Assembly (NCBI GenBank): GCA_031277235.1
Contig: JAITMT010000089.1
Location: 1-12,353, forward strand
From: Tannerella sp.
GTDB taxonomy: Bacteria; Bacteroidota; Bacteroidia; Bacteroidales; Tannerellaceae
Length of the DNA stretch: 12,353 nt
Direction: 5' to 3'
Part shown: positions 5,946 to 12,353 of the stretch, one piece after another
Layout of the letters: every line of letters starts with the position of its first letter
How positions within the stretch are numbered: the first letter of the stretch is position 1
Position numbers and translations under genes: made by a program
The notes under the pieces: model-generated
Databases searched by the model: none
Told to the model about the DNA's origin: nothing
The model's input: only the letters and a program-made list of their open reading frames with translations

Positions 5946-5982
5946 ACTCTAACAGGGTTCGGAACCCAGTTAGAATTAGAGT
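5946..5982 (+). promoter_or_regulatory. Hairpin at the 5' end of the miaA leader, with alternative pairing
   Basis: TCTAAC (5948-5953) pairs with GTTAGA (5969-5974); inside, after one A/A mismatch, GGGTT (5955-5959) pairs with AACCC (5963-5967) around loop CGG. A competing outer pairing, ACTCTAA (5946-5952) with TTAGAGT (5976-5982), uses the same left strand. The element begins within about 6 nt of the predicted transcription start. No T-tract follows, so it looks like an mRNA-stabilising or regulatory structure and not a terminator. Function unknown. Confidence 0.5.
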
Positions 5983-6032
5983 ATTAAACATTCTGAAATG
6001 ACAAAAAACAGAATCAATATTTCAAAAACCGC

Positions 6033-6938
6033 ATGAAAACCCTGTTCGTATTATTGGGACCCACCAGCGTCGGTAAGACGGCTTTGAGTATGGATATTGC
6101 CCGGCATATCGGAAGTCCCATACTGTCAGCCGATTCAAGGCAGATTTATAAAGAAATTCCGGTCGGTACGGCGACGCCTACAACGGAACAGTTGGCGCAG
6201 ATACGGCATTATTTCATAGCAACCCATTCATTGCAAGATTATTACAGTGCGAGTATTTTTGAAGAAGAGGCGATTGCGTTGATTCAAAAACTGCATGAAA
6301 CGCACGACAACCTGTTGCTGTGCGGCGGTTCCATGCTTTACACCGACGCCGTTTGCAAAGGAATTGACGATATGCCGACCGTAAAAGACGGAATTCGCCA
6401 ATCTGTCTGGGAACAGTTTGAGAAACAGGGACTTGACTCTCTATTGCAGGAACTCGAAATTGCCGACCCACAACACTACAGGGAGGTGGATAAACAGAAC
6501 TATCGCCGTGTAATTCACGCAGTTGAGATATGCCGTCAGACGGGTAAACCCTACTCCGCTTTCAGAACGAAATCCGTCAAAAAACGTCCGTTCAGAATCG
6601 TCAAAATGGGGCTTGTACGCGAACGCGCCGATTTGTTCGACAGAATCAATCAACGTGTTGATTCCATGATAAATAACGGGCTAATTGACGAGGCGCGCAG
6701 CGTCTATTCGCTGCGGCGTCTCAACTCGCTTAATACGGTAGGATTCAAGGAATTGTTTCTCTATTTTGACGGTATTTACACGCTGGACGAGGCGATGGAG
6801 AAAATCAAGCGCAACACGCGCGTTTACGCCCGCAAACAAATGACATGGTACAGACGCGATACCGAAATAGCCTGGTTTCATCCTGATAATAAGGAAGATA
6901 TACTTCATTTTATGGATGAAAAAATCCATGGAAAATAA
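6033..6938 (+). CDS. miaA: tRNA dimethylallyltransferase MiaA
   Basis: The 301-residue enzyme transfers a dimethylallyl group from dimethylallyl diphosphate to N6 of A37 in tRNAs that read codons starting with U, the first step to (methylthio)isopentenyl-adenosine. Visible family motifs are the P-loop GPTSVGKTA (9-17), SADSRQIY (32-39) with the catalytic Asp/Arg region, HYFIATH (59-65), GGSMLYTDAVCKGID (98-112), the DKQNYRRVIHAVEI block (153-166) that contacts tRNA, VGFKEL (236-241) and the C-terminal TRVYARKQMTWYRR (262-275). Length is normal. The ATG at 6033 is set by the motif distance to the N-terminus (P-loop at residue 9). It has its own promoter and a structured leader. A hairpin with a T-tract overlaps its stop codon, and the gap of 86 nt to the next gene suggests that it is a separate unit. 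Confidence 0.96.
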   Translation: MKTLFVLLGPTSVGKTALSMDIARHIGSPILSADSRQIYKEIPVGTATPTTEQLAQIRHYFIATHSLQDYYSASIFEEEAIALIQKLHETHDNLLLCGGSMLYTDAVCKGIDDMPTVKDGIRQSVWEQFEKQGLDSLLQELEIADPQHYREVDKQNYRRVIHAVEICRQTGKPYSAFRTKSVKKRPFRIVKMGLVRERADLFDRINQRVDSMINNGLIDEARSVYSLRRLNSLNTVGFKELFLYFDGIYTLDEAMEKIKRNTRVYARKQMTWYRRDTEIAWFHPDNKEDILHFMDEKIHGK

Positions 6939-6946
6939 TTTTTTTT
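6912..6946 (+). terminator. Possible intrinsic terminator at the end of miaA
   Basis: ATGGAT (6912-6917) pairs with ATCCAT (6924-6929) around a GAAAAA loop, and eight T follow at 6939-6946. The stem is short and A/T-rich, lies inside the last miaA codons, and the T-tract is 9 nt away, so this is a weak candidate. Confidence 0.3.
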
Positions 6947-7024
6947 GACCGAAAATTGCATAATTCAAAATATATTCCCTACCTTTACGGAAAAATATTT
7001 TGCTTACGAATCATTTAAAAATCA

Positions 7025-8458
7025 ATGAAACGGACACTCAATATAATTCTAAGTGCAGGAATCTTCGTTTCCGTATGTCTGTGCGGACACGCTCAAAGCC
7101 TTGACCAGTCGAAAACGTTCTATAATGAAGGCAATTACGCGGCGGCAAAGCCCGGTTTTGAGAAATTGGTCAAGCAGTCGCCGAACAATTCGTCGTACAA
7201 TCAATGGTATGGCGTATGTTGCTATGAAACAGGCGATTATGAAAATGCGGAAAAACATTTGCTGATTGCCAACAAAAGCAAGATTATGGAGTCATATCGC
7301 TATTTAGCAATGATTTACGCGCAAACGGAACAATACGACAATGCCATAACCATGTGGGAGGGTTATATCGAAATGCAGAAAAAGGAAAAGGTGGACATTT
7401 CCGATTCCGAAAACAACCTCGAACAGGTGCGCAAGTTCTGGCGAATGATGGAAAACACGGAAGACGTGCAAGTGATTGACAGCATGGTAGTTGATAAAAA
7501 CGATTTCCTGAAAGCCTATCCGTTAAGCACGGAAAGCGGCTCATTAACAACGTATAACGCCTTTTTCAATTCCTCGAAAAATATATCTTCCGTCGTCTAC
7601 CAAAATCAGAAAGGCAATAAGATTTTCTATGCGCGACCTTCTGACAATCAAACATATAGCCTATTTTCACAAAACAGACTGCTGGAGACTTTCGGGGATG
7701 AAAGATTGCTGCTCTCCACTCCCGCGGCTGACGACAATTATCCGTTTGTCCTTTCCGACGGCGTTACGATGTATTTTGCGTCAAAAGGCTATGGTTCCAT
7801 AGGCGGTTACGATATTTTTGTAACACGCTATAACCTGAATACCAACACGTTCCTTGCACCGGAGCAGTTGGGAATGCCGTTTAATTCGTCCGCCAACGAC
7901 TACATGATGGTCATTGACGAAACGAAGGGGCTGGGCTGGTTTGTTACCGACCGTCGGCAGCCGGACGACAAGGTCTGCGTCTATCTTTTTATTCCCGAAG
8001 GAAAAAAGCGAAGAATAGATGTTGAAGCCCCTGATATACTGAAAGTTAGAGCAACACTTTCGTCCATTGCCGAAACTTGGAAAGAAGGCGCTAACTATTC
8101 CGCACTTATACAGTTAGCGCATAAATCTGATAATCAGAACAATAACGGGCAAAAAAGAGATTTCACATTCATTGTCAACGACAATACCGTGTATTACACG
8201 CTGGACGAAATCAAAAACGACGGGACGAAAGACCTGTATGCCGGTTATCTGGAAATGACGAAGCAAGTTGAATCTTTGCAAAAGAAAATCAACGACTTAC
8301 GGGACTCCTACGCCAAAGGCAGCACTGCCCAGAAAGAGCAGTTGTCCGGACTTATTCTCAACGCGGAGAAGAGTTTGCGCGACTTGACGGAACAAGCAAG
8401 GATTCAGGAGAAAAAAGCCCGGAACGCCGAAAACAGAAAATTGGGAGTGAAATATTGA
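7025..8458 (+). CDS. Secreted TPR / PD40-repeat protein with C-terminal coiled coil
   Basis: The 477-residue protein has a signal peptide (MKRTLNIILSAGIFVSVCLCGHAQ) and should be periplasmic. Residues 26-120 hold about three tetratricopeptide repeats (SKTFYNEGNYAAAKPGFEKLV, WYGVCCYETGDYENAEKHLL, YLAMIYAQTEQYDNAITMW). Residues 236-322 contain WD40-like PD40 propeller repeats (DDNYPFVLSDGVTMYFASKG, GGYDIFVTRYN, NSSANDYMMVIDE, GWFVTDRR). A lysine/glutamate-rich helix at about 408-470 is probably coiled coil. The TPR-PD40 order is that of PorE-like cell-envelope proteins linked to type IX secretion, but the OmpA-like peptidoglycan-binding domain of PorE is missing, so a PorE role is not supported; the protein may act as an interaction scaffold. 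It is followed after 29 nt by NfeD and FloA on the same strand, so co-transcription with the flotillin system is likely. Confidence 0.75.
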   Translation: MKRTLNIILSAGIFVSVCLCGHAQSLDQSKTFYNEGNYAAAKPGFEKLVKQSPNNSSYNQWYGVCCYETGDYENAEKHLLIANKSKIMESYRYLAMIYAQTEQYDNAITMWEGYIEMQKKEKVDISDSENNLEQVRKFWRMMENTEDVQVIDSMVVDKNDFLKAYPLSTESGSLTTYNAFFNSSKNISSVVYQNQKGNKIFYARPSDNQTYSLFSQNRLLETFGDERLLLSTPAADDNYPFVLSDGVTMYFASKGYGSIGGYDIFVTRYNLNTNTFLAPEQLGMPFNSSANDYMMVIDETKGLGWFVTDRRQPDDKVCVYLFIPEGKKRRIDVEAPDILKVRATLSSIAETWKEGANYSALIQLAHKSDNQNNNGQKRDFTFIVNDNTVYYTLDEIKNDGTKDLYAGYLEMTKQVESLQKKINDLRDSYAKGSTAQKEQLSGLILNAEKSLRDLTEQARIQEKKARNAENRKLGVKY

Positions 8459-8487
8459 CGATGAGTAAACTTTTAAACTAAATACTT

Positions 8488-8970
8488 ATGACTTTGGATA
8501 TTATAATAATTGTGTTTCTGATGGTTTCCGCGATAACGCTGATGCTACTGGAAATATTTCTGTTGCCCGGCATCACGCTGGCGGGGATTGCAGGCGCGCT
8601 GTTTGCGATCGGCGGCGTCGCCTACGCTTATACCGTGAGCATTGCGATCGGCAATATCACGCTGGTATCGTCGCTTCTTGTGTTTGGAGGGCTGTTTTTC
8701 ATGATGTTACGCAAAAATGCGTTCAACCGGGTCGCACTGAAAACGGACATCGAATCGAAAGTTTCGTCTCCGCGCGAAACCGGTTTGAAAGTCGGCGACG
8801 AGGGGATTGCCCTTTCCCGTTTGGCGCCCATCGGAAAGGCTAAATTTCACGGTATCACGGTCGAAGCGAAATCGCTGAACGATTTTATTGACGAAGAAAC
8901 GCCGCTCGTGATTGTGAGCATTGAAGGGTATAATGTGATTGTAGATAAAATTATGAACTTAAATTATTGA
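8488..8970 (+). CDS. NfeD family membrane protein (short form)
   Basis: The 160-residue protein has three hydrophobic segments in its first half (about 4-26, 28-50 and 52-72, including LLEIFLLPGITLAGIAGALFAIGG) followed by a soluble NfeD C-terminal OB-fold-like domain (VGDEGIALSRLAPIGKAKFHG, TVEAKSLNDFIDEETPLVIV, YNVIVDKI). It lacks the N-terminal ClpP-like serine protease of long NfeD proteins, which is the short form usually paired with FloA-type flotillins. The role is as membrane partner of FloA in lipid microdomain organisation; the molecular function is not settled in the literature known to me. The floA start codon follows its stop by 4 nt, which implies translational coupling. Confidence 0.88.
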   Translation: MTLDIIIIVFLMVSAITLMLLEIFLLPGITLAGIAGALFAIGGVAYAYTVSIAIGNITLVSSLLVFGGLFFMMLRKNAFNRVALKTDIESKVSSPRETGLKVGDEGIALSRLAPIGKAKFHGITVEAKSLNDFIDEETPLVIVSIEGYNVIVDKIMNLNY

Positions 8971-8974
8971 TATT

Positions 8975-9958
8975 ATGAATGTTTTATTATTTGCTATGAT
9001 TGCCGCAGCATTCGTTTTGCTCGGTATATTTTTTTACTATGTGCCGTTCCTGATGTGGATTTCGGCAAAAGTGTCGGGCGTGCATATCTCTCTGATTCAG
9101 TTGTTTCTGATGAGAATACGCAAAGTGCCGCCCGGAGTAATCACCCGCGCCATGATTGAAGCGCACAAAGCCGGATTGAAAACGCTGACTCGCGACGAAC
9201 TGGAGGCGCACTATCTTGCCGGCGGACACGTCGAGAGGGTCGTTCACGCGCTCGTTTCGGCGTCGAAGGCGAATATTGATTTGACCTTCCAGATGGCAAC
9301 GGCGATTGACCTTGCCGGGCGCGACGTATTTCAGGCGGTTCAGATGTCGGTAAATCCGAAAGTGATTGATACTCCGCCTGTTACGGCAGTTGCGAAAGAC
9401 GGTATCCAGTTGATTGCCAAAGCCCGCGTTACGGTACGCGCGAACATTAAGCAATTGGTCGGCGGCGCAGGCGAGGAAACAATTCTTGCCCGCGTAGGCG
9501 AGGGAATCGTGTCGTCCATCGGCTCGTCCGAAAGCCACAAAAGCGTGCTGGAAAATCCCGATTCAATCTCCAAACTCGTGTTACGCAAGGGATTGGACGC
9601 CGGAACGGCGTTTGAAATTCTTTCCATTGACATCGCGGACATTGACATCGGCAAAAACATCGGCGCCGTGCTGCAAATGGACCAGGCGCAAGCCGACAAG
9701 AACATCGCACAGGCAAAAGCGGAGGAACGCCGTGCCATGGCGGTCGCTACCGAGCAGGAAATGAAGGCAAAAGCGCAGGAAGCCCGCGCCAAGGTAATCG
9801 AAGCCGAAACAGAAGTGCCCAAAGCAATGGCAGAGGCGTTTCGCAGTGGTAATCTGGGAATTATGGATTATTACCGGATGAAAAACATCGAAGCCGACAC
9901 GTCCATGCGCGACGCTATTTCCAAACCGTCTCCGACTCAAAACAAACCGATCAAATAA
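8975..9958 (+). CDS. floA: Flotillin-like protein FloA (UPF0365)
   Basis: The 327-residue protein has the full FloA layout: an N-terminal membrane segment (LLFAMIAAAFVLLGIFFYYVPFLMW), a short linker KVSGVHISLIQLFLMRIRKVPP, the SPFH/band-7-like core (TRAMIEAHKAGL, FQMATAIDLAGRDVFQAV, PVTAVAKDGIQLIAKARVTVRANI, VGGAGEETILARVGEGIV) and a C-terminal Ala/Glu-rich coiled coil (about 236-285, AQADKNIAQAKAEERRAMAV...), ending MDYYRMKNIEADTSMRDAIS. In Firmicutes FloA oligomerises in functional membrane microdomains and affects fluidity and membrane-protein assembly; the same is inferred here. Length matches the family (about 330). It lies 4 nt after nfeD and 4 nt before the nucleoside phosphorylase gene. 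Confidence 0.95.
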   Translation: MNVLLFAMIAAAFVLLGIFFYYVPFLMWISAKVSGVHISLIQLFLMRIRKVPPGVITRAMIEAHKAGLKTLTRDELEAHYLAGGHVERVVHALVSASKANIDLTFQMATAIDLAGRDVFQAVQMSVNPKVIDTPPVTAVAKDGIQLIAKARVTVRANIKQLVGGAGEETILARVGEGIVSSIGSSESHKSVLENPDSISKLVLRKGLDAGTAFEILSIDIADIDIGKNIGAVLQMDQAQADKNIAQAKAEERRAMAVATEQEMKAKAQEARAKVIEAETEVPKAMAEAFRSGNLGIMDYYRMKNIEADTSMRDAISKPSPTQNKPIK

Positions 9959-9962
9959 GGAT

Positions 9963-10826
9963 ATGATTCCCCCTTCGGAGCTGATTATCAATGCTGACGG
10001 CAGCGTGTTCCATCTTCACCTGAGACCGGAACACCTTGCCGACCGCATTGTTCTTTGCGGCGATCCCGAAAGGGTTTCCCGGATTGCCGATTATTTTGAC
10101 AGTAGGGAATGTGATATACAAAACCGTGAATTTCATACGATTACGGGTGTTTACAAGGGGAAACGCATTTCGGTCGTCTCGCACGGAATCGGATGCGACA
10201 ACATGGATATTGTCGTTACGGAACTGGACGCGCTGGCAAATTTAGATTTCGAGAAAAGAACGGCAAAGCCTGATTTTCGGCAACTTACGATGGTACGTGT
10301 CGGTACTTCGGGCAGTTTGCAGGCGTTTACGCCGGTCGGTTCTTTCGTGGCAGCCGAGAAATCCATCGGTTTCGACGGCGTTATTTATTTTTACCGGGAC
10401 AATCAAAAAGTTCGCGATTTACCGCTCGAAAAGCAATTTCTCAAGGATACGTTCTGGAAAATTATGGAGATTCGTCCCTATGTCGTTTCGGCAGACAAAA
10501 ACCTGATGAAACAAATCTGCAAGAGCGACATTATCAGGGGAATAACCATTGCCGCAAACGGATTCTACGGACCGCAGGGCAGGACATTAAGACTGCCGCT
10601 GACAGATGAAAAATTGAACCGGAAAATCGAAAAATTCCGACATGAAAACCTCCAAATCACCAATTACGAAATGGAGAGTTCGGCGCTCGCGGGCTTGGCT
10701 ACCCTGATGGGACACCGCGCCATGACGGTTTGCACCATCATCGCCGGACGCGTTGACAACCGGATGAATACCAACTACAAGGACAGTATGAATTTGCTGA
10801 TTAAGAAAGTGTTGAACAGAATTTAA
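9963..10826 (+). CDS. Nucleoside phosphorylase, uridine-phosphorylase-like
   Basis: The 287-residue cytosolic enzyme belongs to the PNP/UDP phosphorylase family, which splits nucleosides with phosphate into base and ribose 1-phosphate. Motifs in order are GDPERV (33-38, phosphate binding), SHGIGCDNMDIVVTEL (73-88), MVRVGTSGSLQ (110-120), GFYGPQGR (200-207) and NYEMESSAL (234-242, ribose binding). In E. coli uridine phosphorylase the base is held by a Gln and an Arg two residues later in FYPGQER; here the same spacing appears as Gln205 and Arg207, which favours uridine as substrate over purine nucleosides. It is about 30 residues longer than E. coli Udp, mostly in the middle. Tight spacing on both sides puts it in the floA operon, though a functional link to flotillin is not evident. 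Substrate call is inference; family call is firm. Confidence 0.88.
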   Translation: MIPPSELIINADGSVFHLHLRPEHLADRIVLCGDPERVSRIADYFDSRECDIQNREFHTITGVYKGKRISVVSHGIGCDNMDIVVTELDALANLDFEKRTAKPDFRQLTMVRVGTSGSLQAFTPVGSFVAAEKSIGFDGVIYFYRDNQKVRDLPLEKQFLKDTFWKIMEIRPYVVSADKNLMKQICKSDIIRGITIAANGFYGPQGRTLRLPLTDEKLNRKIEKFRHENLQITNYEMESSALAGLATLMGHRAMTVCTIIAGRVDNRMNTNYKDSMNLLIKKVLNRI

Positions 10827-10828
10827 CA

Positions 10829-12353
10829 ATGGAGAAAATCAATAGTATGAAAACGATTAACTATTTATCAATCATTCTGTTGGGAATGTTCTTATGTCAA
10901 TGCGAAAAACGTAAATCCAGCTTGGAGATTCCCGAAATAAAGACCGATAAAACAGTAATTATCACGGGTTTCATTAAAAACAGGAATTTATATCCCAATA
11001 CCAAGGAAATACAACTCAACATTCCCGACCTGACAGCCGAGGCGTATAAAATGATTGTCCCGATTGAAGAAGACAGTACTTTTCATTTCCGGTTTGATCT
11101 GAATCAGCCACAAGATGCTAAAATTGAGACGTTTCTGGAATTTATCTATTTATGTCCGGGCGACAGCCTGCACGTCGAACTTGACTTTGCGAACTTGATG
11201 ACCGCAAAATTTTCGGGTGGTAAAGCCGCCGAAATCAACGAAGATTTCTACCAATATTTTAATCAAACGGCTTACAGGAACAACCAGACCGGCGGTATTT
11301 TCAACATCGGTACCGATATGGAAATGAACGGTTCCACGCAGAAAATAATTCACCAACTGGATTCTCTCAAGCAATATTATTCCGACCGGCGCGATACGTT
11401 TCTAAGCAAGGAACAGGTGTGCGACGAGGTCGTTTTTCTGACAAAAGCAATGATGGATTTGGATTATTACGGACAATTGATTCATATTGCATTCATACGT
11501 AACTCGCTACAGGTCAAGAACAACTTTGATGTGCAAAAATTACGTGAAGATGTTTATAATAAGGCTGTTCCGTATTACTCCAAAGGTTTGTATTCCACGC
11601 ATCATTTCCAATTTATAAATAGTTATGCGGCGCTTGCGGTGCTCAACGGACAGGTTTCGATAGAAATACTTCAAGGGAGGGATTCTTCCTACGTGGAATG
11701 GTTTCAATGGGTTGACAAAATTTCTGTCAACGATACGATAAAAGACTTTCTAACAGCCTATTCTGCAAGCGCAGCCCTTTCTGCCAAAGATTTTGATTTT
11801 TTTGAGAAAATTTATCCCGAAATCAAGATGGAATACCTGAACGGTCGCATCATGGACGAATATCAGGAGACGTTAGACCGGATGTATAATGCCAAAATGA
11901 TTTCGGAAACGGCGCAGGGGACTTCTGCCGATTTCACGACGCAAAGAATCGGCGTCAACGAAAACCTGTTAGCCGATATTATCAACCAAAACGAGGGGAA
12001 AGTGCAGGTAATTGACGTGTGGACTACCTGGTGCCCTGCCTGCATAAAAGAGTTCGAAGGATATAAAGAATTGTCGGAATATTTTAAAAATCAGGATGTT
12101 ACATTTATTTTTCTTTGTGCAGGCGGTAACAAGGATAAGATGATTCAACATCTTTCCCAAAATGGATTAGGCGGCTTGCCAAACCGTTTCTGTACCGAAG
12201 AAGAAAATTTATTTTTACATAAAACCTTCAAAATCAACTATATTCCGTACGGAATTTTGGTAAACCGCAAAGGTCAAATCGTTGATTACGGCAGATATGT
12301 CAGACCCTCCGGGTTATTGAAAGAGAAAATCAACACGCTGCTGGAAAACGATT
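10829..12353 (+). CDS. TlpA-like thioredoxin-domain envelope protein (3' end beyond window)
   Basis: An open frame without stops runs from ATG 10829 (2 nt after the phosphorylase stop) to the window end, 508 residues. A second in-frame ATG at 10847 directly precedes the export signal (MKTINYLSIILLGMFLCQCEKRK) and is an equally good start. The signal ends in a Cys followed by charged residues, as in Bacteroidota lipoproteins, but the -1 residue Gln is atypical for a lipobox. Residues about 40-110 form a beta-rich domain (VIITGFIKNRNLYPNTKEIQ...) like the DUF4369 region in Bacteroides TlpA-like proteins, then a long helical linker, then a thioredoxin fold from about 370: VQVIDVWTTWCPACIKEF with active-site Cys402 and Cys405, and IPYGILVN with the cis-Pro at 473. 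It is expected to be a periplasm-facing thiol-disulfide oxidoreductase. The last visible residues (KINTLLEND) look close to the natural C-terminus. Confidence 0.85.
   Translation, partial: MEKINSMKTINYLSIILLGMFLCQCEKRKSSLEIPEIKTDKTVIITGFIKNRNLYPNTKEIQLNIPDLTAEAYKMIVPIEEDSTFHFRFDLNQPQDAKIETFLEFIYLCPGDSLHVELDFANLMTAKFSGGKAAEINEDFYQYFNQTAYRNNQTGGIFNIGTDMEMNGSTQKIIHQLDSLKQYYSDRRDTFLSKEQVCDEVVFLTKAMMDLDYYGQLIHIAFIRNSLQVKNNFDVQKLREDVYNKAVPYYSKGLYSTHHFQFINSYAALAVLNGQVSIEILQGRDSSYVEWFQWVDKISVNDTIKDFLTAYSASAALSAKDFDFFEKIYPEIKMEYLNGRIMDEYQETLDRMYNAKMISETAQGTSADFTTQRIGVNENLLADIINQNEGKVQVIDVWTTWCPACIKEFEGYKELSEYFKNQDVTFIFLCAGGNKDKMIQHLSQNGLGGLPNRFCTEEENLFLHKTFKINYIPYGILVNRKGQIVDYGRYVRPSGLLKEKINTLLEND

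Larger units (their letters stand above)
5725..6032. other. Divergent intergenic stretch between outer-membrane gene and miaA
   Basis: It contains a palindromic promoter element (5743-5764) for the minus-strand gene, a promoter (5904-5934) and a structured leader (5946-5982) for miaA. The portion 5765-5903 is A/T-rich with small inverted repeats only (TTTTTG/CAAAAA at 5821-5834, TTACGG/CCGTAA at 5835-5857); no coding region is supported there. Confidence 0.55.

Noticed and set aside
5951..5959. AACAGGGTT shared (as reverse complement) with 2474-2482 in the hairpin cluster
   Set aside because: Nine bases of identity with no further flanking similarity is too short to claim that the two elements are related.
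6944..6987. Possible promoter for the TPR/PD40 gene (TACCTTTA at 6980-6987)
   Set aside because: The last base of the -7 element differs and no TTTG lies 19-21 nt upstream. The operon must have a promoter here or upstream, but I cannot place it.
9340..9822. 160-codon minus-strand open frame inside floA
   Set aside because: It is low-complexity Ala/Ser-rich sequence antisense to the FloA coiled coil, as expected from complementing alanine/glutamate codons.

Overview
The window looks like a chromosomal segment from a member of the Bacteroidota, most likely order Bacteroidales. The evidence is a secreted protein with a type IX secretion (T9SS) type A C-terminal sorting domain, several outer-membrane beta-barrel-like proteins, a TIGR02757/DUF2400 protein, a short NfeD + FloA (UPF0365) pair and a TlpA-like thioredoxin protein. 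Promoters fit the Bacteroidota pattern TTTG-N19..21-TAnnTTTG, and start codons follow A-rich leaders without clear Shine-Dalgarno sequences. No tRNA, rRNA, CRISPR, transposase or integrase is visible.

Layout. 1-3397 (all minus strand, left part clearly A/T-richer): the 5' end of a secreted glycoside-hydrolase-like gene (1-245, cut by the window edge), an outer-membrane barrel protein (340-969), an intergenic stretch of 328 nt holding a broken C-terminal piece of a TIGR02757 gene (1125-1204), a T9SS cargo protein (1298-2260), a 366-nt intergenic stretch with three equal-sized hairpins (2431-2550), and the intact TIGR02757 gene (2627-3397). 3398-3502 is a compact divergent promoter region. 3503-4870 (plus) is an aminopeptidase P gene, whose stop codon overlaps that of a convergent outer-membrane protein gene (4867-5724, minus). 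5725-6032 is a promoter region with a structured leader for miaA (6033-6938, plus). 7025-12353 (plus) is a tightly packed series: TPR/PD40 secreted protein, NfeD, FloA, uridine-phosphorylase-like enzyme and a TlpA-like thioredoxin protein cut by the right edge; gaps of 2-29 nt suggest one operon.

How the genes may work together. MiaA, aminopeptidase P and the nucleoside phosphorylase are housekeeping enzymes for tRNA modification, peptide turnover and nucleoside salvage. NfeD and FloA form a known membrane-microdomain pair; the upstream TPR/PD40 protein and downstream thioredoxin-like protein are envelope proteins co-transcribed with them by inference.

Most interesting point: the last ~67 bp of the TIGR02757 gene occur twice in direct orientation (1138-1204 and 2646-2712, 64/67 identical by eye), with the T9SS cargo gene and hairpin cluster between. 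The differences are mostly synonymous. This is what insertion of a small cassette at the 3' end of a gene, with rebuilding of that gene end, would leave behind. No recombinase is in view, so a decayed tandem duplication remains the main alternative.
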